From Dactylonectria macrodidyma (Eukaryota > Ascomycota > Sordariomycetes > Hypocreales > Nectriaceae), in assembly GCA_020744425.1 (NCBI GenBank), contig JAGMUV010000001.1, forward strand, positions 6,758,001 to 6,822,000: a stretch of DNA of 64,000 nt. The letters are read 5' to 3'. This document shows, piece after piece, positions 34,387 through 45,240 of the stretch. Position numbers and translations under genes: made by a program. How positions within the stretch are numbered: position 1 is the first letter of the stretch; each line of letters opens with the position of its first letter. The notes beneath the pieces were generated by a model that saw only the letters and a list, made by a program, of their open reading frames with translations, did no database searches and was not told where the DNA came from.

Positions 34387-35107
34387 CCTTGATTGGACTG
34401 AGAATGATCATTCCGTTTCACAACAGCGACACAGTCAGAGATCGTCTCAATCATACCAAACAACCTACATCAAACATTAACCACGCAGAGACGTTATAAT
34501 CTGATACTTTTGCATGTTAATGTTATCCTTCGACTCCTGCGTATGCTTTCCTTTCTTTTCTCCCAAATTAAGGCTGATATATCTGGTTGACGATAGCAGC
34601 AGATCGGCTTTACTCATCAGACTAACCATGTCAACTCCGAGGGAATCGGCATGTGAGATTGCTGTTACCTCATCCGACAATTAGCAGAAGTGATGGATTG
34701 TTATCTCGATATTCCAACGTTGCCTGTGCTCTTTGACTTGTCAATTGGCTCTTTGTTCTTAGCCAAAGGCAGGTGCCATTGTTAGTTACATATTTCTAAT
34801 TTCCCAGCCCTTATCATGAAGGAGGTATTATAGGGGAGCTTTCAATAGTGTCTTTGCTATTTGGGTTGATTTTACATTCCAGAGAAATTTGTGCTCGGGA
34901 GGAGGCAATTGATGACAGGGAAAGGCTGTGTAAAGAGATGGTCTATTAGTATATAAGCCTCACGAGTGCTAGCAGACTACCCATGCTAGCACACGGTAAT
35001 GCCGTCAATTACATCTTATATGTCTCCGATAATAACGCTACGATCCTATAGTAAATAAAACACTAGGTATTTACTTCCCCTCATTTCTGTATGTTATTAG
35101 TATAATT
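34387..35107. other. Intergenic, no supported gene
   Basis: AT-rich and low in coding signal; one 67-codon open frame on the minus strand has no motif. Confidence 0.45.
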
Positions 35108-36030
35108 CTAGTTGAAAAACTCGTAGCTCAATAGATGTGAAAGGTAGAGATGCGCACAGTCTATTAAAATAAGCGAAAACACATTAAAAGCATAGCAACT
35201 ACTAATTCCAATCTGATTTATCCCCTTCCACCAACTGTTACAAAACCCATCCAATTTAATATATCCAATCCTCCCACCAGAGCCCATCCCAGAAGCCTTG
35301 CCAAGTTTGAGAATTTTTCTATGCAATTACTTGTCAGTACAAGTCAAGAGTATGAGGCAGGGTGGATTGGCATACCTGTAGCACCTTGTATAGCAGTAGT
35401 CGTCTACCAAATTGAGTTTTCTTCATAGAAAGCTATCCGTACAGGCTCAGGTCGCAGGTCCCCGATCCCACTAGTAGAGCTAACTTCTAGGTCAGTTCGG
35501 CGAGAGTTGCTCCCTAAGATAGCCGGGTTGGGGTTCAAATCGGGCAGAGTCGGATCAAGGTGCGTGTCTTAGGCTTGTCTTGGGATGGTGGAAGCACGCT
35601 GGCCCGGGTCAGACGGCTTACACTACAGAGGTTCCCCACGCTGGACGGCAAGTTGATGCATTGAGTTGATAGCTTGTAAGAGAGGACCATGAGACACGCT
35701 CAGGGAAGTAAGTCTCTCTCTTACCTGCTTTTCAGACCACAGTACATATTTGGTCTTATTACCAATCGTAACTTTGGGGTTATTCCCGGGTGCGTGGTTA
35801 CCTGATGATGCATGCGACAGAAGCTGGTCAAAGGCGGCAATAGCTTCTCTGGCTGCTTCCAGGACGCCGATAATCCAGGTATATTCGGCATCGAACCTAT
35901 AAGTCGTGCGCCCTAGAGTTTCATTAAGTGCCATTGCGTACTCATAGTCGCGCTTGATGGCATTGTAGAGGCACATGAAAGGCTTGACACCTTCCTCTGC
36001 CCTCTGGACCTTTGTAAGGAAAGCACCCAT
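35108..36030 (-). pseudogene. Decayed, inverted copy of gene A1 (helical protein)
   Basis: Read from about 36030 on the minus strand, the product MGAFLTKVQRAEEGVKPF matches A1 from residue 25 or so (ALIAKLQQAEESAKTF). Further matches are NAIKRDYEYAMALNETLG, IGNKTKYVLW and LQAINSMHQLAV. It then meets TAG at about 35623-35625, with another stop near 35568. Beyond that an open stretch (35405-35560) reads DLNPNPAILGSNSRR and PEPVRIAFYEENSIW, with no equivalent in A1. The 35108-35400 part aligns with the A1 3' block. Its upstream DNA (36050-36200) resembles the upstream region of gene A2 rather than that of A1, so this copy is chimeric. Confidence 0.75.
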
Positions 36031-36477
36031 CTTAAGAAGAAGACGATGAGAATTAGGGTGGGGAGATATCCAAGAGTGGGGAAGATATGGTGTTGGTTGT
36101 TGGAGAATAGTTTTAGATTTTGAATCTGGAAAGTGCTGGTGGTGCGATGCTGATGGGTGATCGCGGTGTATTAGAGGCACATTTAGGGTCTTTATATAGC
36201 CTTCGGACAGTAGTGCCATGCTAGGCTAGCCATATTTTGGTGAAAGAAGATTTGAAATTCATTGATTGCGATGTGTTTTCTCCCCCTCCGTCAACCTAAT
36301 AGGCTGCCTGCTTCATCAAAGGTGAGTTGCTAGCACAAAGGCAGACAAACCCAGTTCCCCCCTCCGTCAATAAGCCTGGGGCACTTTGTGCACCTAGCAT
36401 TATTACTTTTCATCATTTGTCTTTGTCCGATTTGCACTCTTTGTCGACTTAAACTCCCGCCCTCTGATGTTTTCTGG

Positions 36478-36770
36478 CCTCATGACCACCATGACGGACC
36501 ACTTGATCCTAGGAATAGACTTTGGGATGAACCGTGAGTCCTCCATCTACCTCGTTTCTAATTCGAACCAAATCGAAAAGGGGGTTCCGTGGTAATGGGA
36601 ACAAAGCTCACCCTGGGGACGGATCGTTCTTCGGCTGACGGCGGGGTAGTTCTAACCATCAGCCAAAGAAAAGGGCCATGACAAGCCGGGAGGAGTTGGA
36701 TTGACAATTGCGTCTAACGGTTCATCAAAAGTTCCGTATTCCAATCTCTGCTATATGATGTGTAAAGATG
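36478..36770 (+). pseudogene. Gutted copy of the Hsp70-like gene (5' and exon-7 remnants only)
   Basis: The start matches A3 exon 1 closely (LILGIDFGM versus LVLGIDFGT) with its donor region. Within 50 bases the sequence jumps to the end of A3 exon 7: TTCGAACCAAATCGAAAAGG corresponds to about 29677-29696. It continues through GACGGATCGTTCTTCG, AAAGAAAAGGGCC and GGAGTTGGATTGACAATTGCG to the exon-7 donor and CAATCTCTGC. The intervening 1.6 kb (exons 2 to most of 7, including phosphate-2) is deleted and small indels are present. It cannot encode an ATPase. Confidence 0.85.
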
Positions 36771-37033
36771 TGAAAGGAATAATCTAATAAAACTTGGTAA
36801 TACATTTTCGCGCTACTGGTACAATATTTGATTAATATATAAGGAGATAAGTATAATAAGGTGTCAGTTATCATGAATATTAAATCAAGTATCCTATGTA
36901 GAAATACATCCCACTGTGACGAGTCGAGGTATTCTTGATGGCTTGTCATTCCATATTACTTTACTTCGACACCTATAAAGAAGCAGACTAGAAATACGAC
37001 GACTGTTTCTGTGAAACTAAAGAATGGCGTCAA

Positions 37034-40000
37034 TTATATAAACGCTAACAAAATATCCACCACCCTCCTGTGGCTATCTAGGGAAGAGTAGTATTTGTCC
37101 TCCATGAGCATCCTAACTCTTTCCAACGGCGTACAACCCTTGCTATCCTTCGCGTTGATATCTGCTCCATTTTCGAGCAGTTGCTCCACGACTTCAACAC
37201 ATCCTCTCCCCGCAGCACACAGCAACGAGGTGAGCCCCTCCTGATCCGTAACCTCAATATCAACTCCATGCTCCAGTAATAGCTTGGTGACAGTTCTACT
37301 TTCAGAATCAACGGCGGAAAGTAGAGATGTGAAACCCTTCTTGTTCATCGCTTCGGCATTCGCTCCCTTGTCGAGGAGGAATTTGACAATCGTCTTGTGT
37401 TCACGTCTGACAGCAACTAATAATGCCATCGATCCTTCTATATCCTTTGCTTCGATATCAGCTCCATGCTCCAGTAACAACTTGACGATGGTCTCATTCC
37501 CAGCATTGGTAGCTAATAATAGCGGAGTACGACCACAGTCGGTCTTCTTTGCCTCAACATCGGCTCCCTCCTCGAGCAACATCTTGACGATAGCTTCATG
37601 GCTCTGAGGAGAGGCATGCTCCCTGGAGTTGATAGCCCTAGTGTTGAAAGCTATCAGCAGGGCGTCTGACCTGAGACATCTTTAGAGTTGACGTCACAAC
37701 CCTTCTCGAGAAGTAGCTTCACGATTGCTACACGTCCCCGTTCAACCGCCAGTCCCATGGCCCTCTCCTTATCCACCACCTGACCATGTTCCTCTTCTAG
37801 CAGCATCTTGACCATAGAAGCGCTTGAAGCCAGTACTGCCATTTCCAGCAGTCCTAACTCATTGTCTATGGTCAGTGTAGAAGCGCCTCTATGAAGCAAT
37901 AGCTTTACCACTGGAACATGCCCATTCTCGACCGCCAGGGCCAGAGCCGTCCGTGTCTCTGACAGGTGAACTTTCCAACGATAGTATAGTTGAAAGCCAA
38001 GGCCATTTCTATCTTCATCAGGTGGCATTTCATAAGTATATGTGTCCATCTGTTTCATCGCAAAGATTACATCACTAGGTGTAGTCAGCTGTTCCATCAC
38101 AGAGATACCGACTTAGTCGGCTGCAAATTCGCACCAACCTCGGCAACTCCCACATGTCTTGGACCAGATCATAACTAGGCATCAATCTGCCTTACTGTCA
38201 GTCGCTTTGCATTCTATGTCTTGAGGCCACTTAAATCAAGGTCTTTACCTGCTTGCTGACTTGAATGTCGATAACTCATCCATTCTTGCCCCCCAGTCAA
38301 GAAGCAGACGTACGATTGCCATATGGCCTCCCTTGGCTGCTGCATGAAGTGGCGTGCTTTGGTCGGCCATAATATATTTGGAATCACCACAACACCACTC
38401 TTTGTACTTAACACGAACTGCATCAAATGGTACTTCCTTTTCAAAGAGAAGACGGGTTACATTCTCATGCCCGTTCTTTACCGCGTGCCAGAAAGGTGTC
38501 AGGCTATCTTCGTCTTTGGAATCTGGGTTAACTTCAGCCTCAGCTAGGAGTAGCTTGACCACTGCGTCGTGTCCTTTCCTAGCAGCTCGCGATAGTGGCG
38601 AGCGTCCCCCTCCATCTTTCGCCTCAATGTCAGCTCCCCTGTTCAGAAGTAGTCTGACGATGGGTTCGTGTCCATTTTCGGCAGCCCATAATAGCGGTGT
38701 GAGTCCGTTCTCACATTTTGACTCCATGTCAGCTCCTTTTTCCAAGAGCATCCTAGCGACCGCTTCATGTCCGTTCCTGGCTGCCAATGATAATGGAGTC
38801 GAATCATGAATCTCACCCACGTCTGGGTGGTTTCCATACAATAAATCTCGCACTGCATTCGCAATGCCGAAGTACGCTGCCAGATGCAACCCTTGCATTT
38901 GCCGAAACTTGATGGGGCTCCATTTTGAGTCCCGTGCCAACACCTGGCTCGCCGCTTCTACCTTATTCTTGCAGTTGAGAAACACCAAGACTTCAAGTGG
39001 CAAGTCGGATGTTTCGCGACAGTGGCCGCCCCAGTTACGAGCTGCGTAGTCGTAGAGGTGGTATGAATTCAGTCGCTCGTCAAGCTCTTTAGTTGTTCGG
39101 CATATCCCCGTCTTGAAACAACTGAATGAAAGGTATGTTACGCAAATTGTGGCGATTTCAGCTTCCGCGTTCGGAAACCAGAAGCTTTGAGAGCGCTCGA
39201 AATACTCCTGTGTGGAATGGTGAACCATGCGAATTATGTCACTCTCTGTGTCGACTGTGACCAGTCCAGCACAAACGGAAACCATGTATTCTATCGTGGG
39301 GCAGTTTCCGTTGATCAAGCTCAGGATTTTCGGTCTCTACAGCAATAGCGTGCTGAAGTTCTCTTGTAGTCAGTGGTCTCCTTGCACATGTGATCCAGGA
39401 TAGGACCTGTTTTGCGACTCCAGCTCGGTCAGATGCCTGCCCTTGAATGCGTTCCATCGCATCTTTGTATGCGATATCGTATGCGTCTGAGCCAGTCGGT
39501 AAGGTCTTCAAAATGTATTCAACTGCCTTGGGTGACCTTTTATCCTTGAAGGAATCAAAGTGGAGTTGCGCAAGTAGGAACCTGATCGAAGGTTAACTGG
39601 GTTGTGAGGTTGAGAATGTTAACATACATCCCACCATGAACCTTGAGGATTTCAATCTTGATTCGATCAAGCAGCTCGTTTTGCATTTCTCCTTGCATGT
39701 CTGGAGAGTACCCGACATATTCAGGCAACACTATTCTGCAGGCGTCCAGGTATTCCCGCACGTCGTCGTCTGAGGCGAGTATCTCAAGTGGCATAGTTCC
39801 ACGAAACATGGCAGCAATTTCTGGTACATGCCTTGAAGTCGCAAAGATGTTTGTCTCTGTCATAGACTGGAGCGAGAATATGGCTGGTAGAAAGCTTGCG
39901 AGACATCCATGACGGTCGTGGCATTCGTCTAGCGCGTCAATGATGATAAAGACTCGAGAGAATTCAGAAACGACAGACTGGAGAGTGTCCAAGACTTCGT

Positions 40001-41582
40001 TAAAAGAAAGCAATGTTCGCCGCTTATTGTGCTGGTCATAAAGAGCTTTAACGGTTGCTGGCAGAGATGGCTTGCATTGACTCAGCTGTTTAAGAAGACT
40101 AGCAAGCATATCGTGGGGTTTCTGTTCGTGTTGCCGTTGGAAGTTGCAATATATATATGCAATGCCAACACTTTCGTCGTTCCCAAACAGACTGTAAAGC
40201 TTCTCAATCGAGATTGTTGTGAGCATAGTCTTTCCAGCTCCGGGGATGCCTGGGCAAAACAAGGTCTGCTTGCTAGATTTCAACCACGCCTGGAAGCCCT
40301 CTGAGTTCAAAAACCACTGACCTGTGCCTGGTTGGCGTCGTCGGAGGTAGTCGCTATACTGAGGGCCGTAATTGACCGGCGTGAGCCAACTCATAACCGA
40401 TTGATGCTCTTGGCCATGGTTTCGAGCGTCGAGCTGGTTGACAACAATCGATATTTTCTCGAGCCGGTGATCAAGGTCTGGGAAATGACATGGTGTTAGT
40501 GAAAATTTTGCGATGATCAGAGCGAAACAGCCACACCGAAGCAACACCGAAGAAAGTATTGATCACTTACCCTTTATAGTAGCCATCTGCTTCACTTCAT
40601 CTGCCGGCACCATAGAGAGAAGCTCTTTGGCGAGAGCAGCTGCCACAGCTGCCGCATGTTCTTGCCAGGCCTTGTTCTTGTGCAAGTCCGCGTAGTCACA
40701 AATCCCTCTGATGATGACACAGGGGAAACTGATTACCAATCCTGCCGCTTCCATCTCGATGCAAAGGACCTGGCCACCGAGGTCCTTGTTGAGTTTCTGT
40801 CGAACAGCGGCGTCTTTGATGACTTGATTTCCTGAAGCAATGAGGCCGTAATGGACGCGCATATCTCTAGACTTCCTCTTGATCACCTTGGATGTATCGC
40901 AAGACTGACAGTTTTCAAGGCTCTGTTCTTCTTCTTCTAGATCGTGTTCGCCCTGGGCATCGCTCGTTGTAGCATGGGGGTAGTCTGCGCGGAATAGTAC
41001 ATCCTCGAGTAAATCGGATCTCAGATATTTGGACACTAGTCTCGGCCACTTTTGTTTCAACTCATCCAGGTACTCAGGTATACGGGTTCCAGTGAGTTCA
41101 TGCTCTGTCTCCAATTTTGTCAGGGCTGTCAGAAGCGATGTCGGGGGGTTGTGAAGAGATCCTGTCCTCTTGAAGCTGTCACCCTGCTCTGTTTTGCCAA
41201 GGTCCCATTGCACCACCCCGGGAAAGGTTCCCACGGGCGTACTGACGACAACATCTCCGAGTCTGACTTTTGGAGGAATGCCACCGCCTATGCCGACCAT
41301 CAAGCCGAACTTGAGAGACGGAAACGTAGATACAACCCAAGCACCGACTGTTGCTGCCGGATTATTGCCAATTTGTCCTTTCGGTAAACAGGCTATGACG
41401 ACATTGTGCTTGCCCACGGATCCGAGAGTGTACGTGTTTGGATCTCTCGGTGGCCGCGGCAAGTCCGGATGCCTCTCATCAAGCATTGCTATCGCTGCTG
41501 TCTGCTCTTTTGGCAGCGCGCAGATCCATCCTATGGTGTAATCTGCATGATTTCGTTGTTTTGGAGTTGGAGTTGATGTCAT
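37034..41582 (-). pseudogene. NLR-like gene: phosphorylase (PNP/UDP)-NACHT-ankyrin, frameshifted
   Basis: Minus strand. Exon 1 (41582-40571) encodes a nucleoside-phosphorylase-like domain: YTIGWICALPKEQTAAIAML, LMVGIGGGIPPKVRLGDVVV, CIEMEAAGL and RGICDYAD. After a 93-nt intron, exon 2 (40477-39628) carries the NACHT ATPase, with Walker A FCPGIPGAGKTML and Walker B VFIIIDALDECHDR. Exon 3 starts at 39581 (FLLAQLHFDSF) and reaches the helical region CAGLVTVDTESDIIRMVHHS only by a frameshift near 39310. Ankyrin repeats follow in open runs 38960-38245, 38100-37655 and 37582-37034. The last two are offset by a one-base deletion (ACGCCCTGCTGA, near 37650), and the join near 38100-38250 is not clean. 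Such receptors are known or proposed sensors in fungal incompatibility and immunity. The frameshifts truncate this one unless they are sequence errors. Confidence 0.82.
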
Positions 41583-42280
41583 TAAGACTAAAGAAGACAG
41601 TAATCTATCAGCAAATGGCATTCACAAGTCGCTCTTGACGGGGTAGGATCACTCTCTCGCCGCTTCATCGAAAGCCTGCAAACAGTATGGTGTAAGCCGA
41701 TGGGTGGCTTTCTCACAACAGTGGCCCTGATACGGAGTCAGCTTCTTAGAGGCAAACTTTTCTGGTGCTGAAATTTTAGCGCGAGGCCGTTGAGAATGCT
41801 GTTGATGCTAGATTTCGACCATTGATGCCCAAAAGTGTGCCGCAGCCGTATGATGCATGAGGTGCATGTCAGCCTGTTCAGCCTCGAGGCTCGCCAGGCA
41901 TCAACTGCTATGAAATTTTCCACCTTACCTAATTAGTCTTAGTCAATTCACGTTATTTGCCTCGCCCTCTGCCAAGTCGTGTGTGTCAGGTAAAGTCAAG
42001 GAGATATCCAGACTTCTGGAGTTTCCAGTCGACCTCATCATTCACCACATGCCCCTGCCGGGTTAGGAAATTTTTACGATTAGCAGAGAGTGTAGCGAAC
42101 AAATATATATCAATCGCTTAGGTGTTACTAAGGGGATCAATGCTCAATCTGCTCAATATGCGCCGCTTCTTCCCGTCTTCCCTTTGCTTTCGGTGATCTC
42201 TCGACTACAAAGCACAGAGATATTGAAAAACACCTCGGCGACTAGCTTGTTTCAGCCTCAGACTCAGCGCCATTAGTTTT
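41583..42280. other. Intergenic, promoter side of the NLR pseudogene
   Basis: No gene seen. Confidence 0.45.
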
Positions 42281-42652
42281 TCAGCAGGTCGAATGAAACA
42301 ATCCCCCAACCGCCGTCGTTGCAGCAAGCGAATTGTAAATTTCAACCGCCTTGCGCGTTTCCGCCACATGCACAGTGATGCCCTTCCCCTCGAGATAGCT
42401 CAACGTGGCAGGGTCAATCTGCAGCTTCAAGTCCATGCCCCGTGACAAAACAATGGTGGTGGCGCCTTTCTCCAAAAGCTCCTCGACGTCGACAACTCGG
42501 ATCCCTGGGTTGTGTCGCATGCCCGTCTCACCCCAATCCCAAGGCCGGCCGCCACCAGGATAGAGCTTGAAGTCTTTTCCAGGTTCCAGTCCAGCAATCT
42601 CCATGTGGCCCCAGGCGACAGATGCGATTTTAGGCGATTGTTCGGATGCCAT
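42281..42652 (-). CDS. AAMDC/Mth938-domain protein (DUF498 family)
   Basis: Single exon of 123 residues, the usual length of this small family. The fold markers are the N-terminal VAWGHMEIAGLEPGKDFKLY, then GRPWDWGETGMRHNPGIRVV, the central LEKGATTIVLSRGMDLKLQI and C-terminal GITVHVAETRKAVEIYNSLA. Family members exist in archaea, bacteria and animals (AAMDC, NDUFAF3-related fold); their molecular role is poorly defined. In fungi they are single-copy small soluble proteins. The start ATG at 42652 is preceded by an A-containing context, and no intron is needed. It is the only clearly intact gene between 37 and 47.8 kb, so it is presumably under selection while its neighbours decay. Confidence 0.9.
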   Translation of the reverse strand: MASEQSPKIASVAWGHMEIAGLEPGKDFKLYPGGGRPWDWGETGMRHNPGIRVVDVEELLEKGATTIVLSRGMDLKLQIDPATLSYLEGKGITVHVAETRKAVEIYNSLAATTAVGGLFHSTC

Positions 42653-43334
42653 TATGTCGCGCTGACGAAGCAGTTGTGATATCTTATCTGGCTACTTGCT
42701 CCGTGAAAGTAAGTGTCTTTGCGGATGATGGGGAATTATGCAGAGCCAAATCTGAGACGAGGAATCACAGTTCTTAGTCGAATCGGGAAGCCGCAATGAA
42801 GTTGAAAAAATGTAAAATTGCTGTAGGGTTCATGTCCAAGCTTCTACCATTGTTCAGTGTCCAAGAAGCACGTGCCTGTCGTAGCGTCACTTCCCCTCAC
42901 GGTGTTATGGCGGCTAAGAAGTGGCACGTGATAGTAAACATTGAATTGAACTAAATCCATAGAGAGTCTCTGTTTATCCGGAGTCAGTCTGGCGACGAGT
43001 TGCCTACAAGAGTATGTATGTGAAGTACGAGCAGATATTGACTCGGAATAAGTCCAACCCCCTCTGGCCAAACCATGTTGGCCCATCGAAAGCACCTCAA
43101 ACCTACCTGGCTGACTTGGTTGTTTCCAGGCTCAGTCTGGAGTTATCAGAGTTGCCAGGCTAGACGTCCCTGTACTGAGCTCCGTGCATCCACATATATG
43201 AGAACTTTCGTTCCCAAGGGCAATAGTCTCGATGATTTCCGGCCGAGGCCCGCCCTCAGATGGTTCCTCAAGGCCAAATCAACCCCTGTTACGGCAGGTG
43301 GGAAAGCCATGAGCCTACCAAGCGTCACGTCAAC
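42653..43334. other. Intergenic, no supported gene
   Basis: Short motif-less open frames only; the right-hand part is the 3' flank of the PD-(D/E)XK-like pseudogene. Confidence 0.45.
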
Positions 43335-44810
43335 TCAAGAGGCGAGATTTGGGCGGTGGACATTGCGTAGAGGTCTTGTGAAGTGGGAGTCAATAGAGTT
43401 TCGGGTCTGGTCGTCAATTTTAGGGTGCCCGCTAGCTTGCAGGATCAGTTTCCTCGCCCTGGGCCAGTACGTAGTTTCTACCCACAGTCGAATTGTCTGC
43501 AACCCAGAGATGATTTGATAGATTCCCATGACGTTGTTGGTAGCCCCCATGATGATCTTGCTCCAGACCACAACTTGATTGCCGACTCGTGTTGATACGA
43601 CAAAAGACCATTCGTAACCCTGAATGATGATGCCGGGTAGGAACTCGGGCGAGAGTTGTCCCAAATATTTCAGCTGGTCGGCCATCGAATAAAACCCAAC
43701 CAGGCAGCGAAGAAAGGTCCATTGCGCAGCTTGCCACACACCCAGTCAAAGCGTTGCTTCTTCCCAGCTCTCGCCAATCTTCTTAGTCTCGATGCAGAGG
43801 GCAATTGGTCGTTCTCGCAGTGTGGTAGGCAGTATGGTTGATGACACCATAAGGAAGCTCGTTGCGAGCCGCTGTGGTGGCTGAATGGGCCCAAGGAAAG
43901 AGGACAAGTATGAAGATTCAAGAGACGAGTCGGCGGCGGCCTCTACGTGTATGCAAAAGTCGACGTTCTTCGGGGGGTGCGAGTGGGATGTACTCGGGGG
44001 GGATGATGCAGTGAGCTAGCAGAAGAAAGGCCCAAGGTTTAGTAATAGAACATACGGAGCATCATAACAGTGAAGAAGCACTCACCAGACGATAAAATTA
44101 GCAACGCTTGCACAACAGCCCGTTTAGGTGGCCGCAGAGCAAGCTTCAAGATCTCCTGGTGTACTGTCATATTCCAGGTAACCTCAGGATGGGGATTCTC
44201 CTGGCACTCGACTGCCTCCCGCAAACACGCGAAGGATGGACTCTGGATCTGGTATGTGACCGAGTTCGTCACGCCCGTCATCTAAACAGGCGTCATCTAT
44301 GGCAGAATCGACGAGGTCCGGCTCTATATCTGCCAGCTTTTCGAACTCGTCTCTCATCGGCTCGGGAACGATGCCTCTACCGCGCGAGATCTTGCGCATG
44401 GCCGTAAAGAGAGCTATAAGCGAGGGGGGTGCGGGTGCATCGCGGAGATTGACGGTCTCGCGTATCCGTACGCCTTGGTCATGTCGATCGAGGTCGTTGA
44501 CGCGTTTCTGCGGCGAAAGGCGCCCCGCGTGCTCCGATAGATCTGACAACGATGGCAGCGAGGATTTGGCTCGGAGAGTTGGGTATGGAAGCGTTTGCGA
44601 CTTCGGCGAGGGGCCTTTTCTCTTTTCTATGGCTTGCTCGTATCGGTTTCGAGGGCTGATATTATTCGTCTCTATTCGCGAAAGGCCCGCGTCGTCGCCT
44701 TCGTCGCCTTCGTCATCGTTCTCGTCGTCGTCGTCGTCGTGTCGGAGATTTTAGTGATGGTGGCTGGATTTTTGGCCGCTTTCTCTTACGAGTAGGCGCC
44801 TTGTAGAAAC
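43335..44810 (-). pseudogene. PD-(D/E)XK nuclease-like fungal protein, decayed
   Basis: Minus strand. A basic N-terminal piece (TRKRKRPKIQ) runs into a GAC-repeat acidic tract (44722-44739), across which the frame shifts. Then come LSEHAGRLSPQKRVNDLDRH and PPSLIALFTAMRKISRGRGI. A frameshift near 44240 leads to EVTWNMTVHQEILKLAL. After a probable intron (GTGAGT donor near 44085) and another frameshift near 43960 come VDFCIHVE, ALCIETKKIGESWEEATL, a TGA at 43746-43748, LGVWQAAQWTFLRCL and WSFVVSTRVGNQVVVWSK. The CIETK and WQAAQW motifs are those of the large fungal family of PD-(D/E)XK-like proteins often found in subtelomeric or accessory DNA. At least three frameshifts and one stop make it a pseudogene. 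Confidence 0.75.
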
Positions 44811-45240
44811 CATCGCTTGCAAGCGATTCGGACACTACCCGTCCAGTGTTGTATTCCAGGCGACGAAATTGTACAGCATCTCCTATCAGTTGCTGGCGGT
44901 TCGTGTAGTCAAGAAGTCTTGATGCATCATGCCTGTGTTTGTGTTCAATTCAGTTATTGCCGGGGTAACGGTGGGGCCGAAAGTGCTGAGCCACTTATCA
45001 CCAGCCACGATACTAAGCACTTAAGCCACAACTTAGGGAGTGTTATCCGTCGTCTAGGGTAGCGATGAAGTTAGATGAGATAGTGTAGATTGACTGTTTA
45101 AGGCATTCTAAATAAGCCCAATTGTTAATGGCTCAAATTGATAAGGACTAGAGTTGCTGCATATCGCTCTTTTTACATATTTAATGAGAAAGATATGAGA
45201 CAGGATTCTCCTAATTTTCCTGATTCTCATTTGTGCTCCC
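44811..45240. other. Intergenic, AT-rich at the right end
   Basis: No gene seen; the truncated NACHT fragment begins without a normal 5' end at about 45240. Confidence 0.45.

Noticed and set aside
35520..35560. B-box-like GGGTTCAAATCGGGC on the plus strand
   Set aside because: It falls within the decayed A1 copy, where it is explained by the coding frame on the other strand, and lacks an A-box.
36031..36219. Long N-terminal extension of the decayed A1 copy starting MALLSEGYIK
   Set aside because: This part aligns with the A2 upstream region (non-coding there), so the extension is an accidental open frame.
43075..43518. 147-codon plus-strand open frame near 43.3 kb
   Set aside because: Overlaps the antisense of the PD-(D/E)XK-like gene's WQAAQW/ATRVGNQ region at its right end and has no motif of its own.
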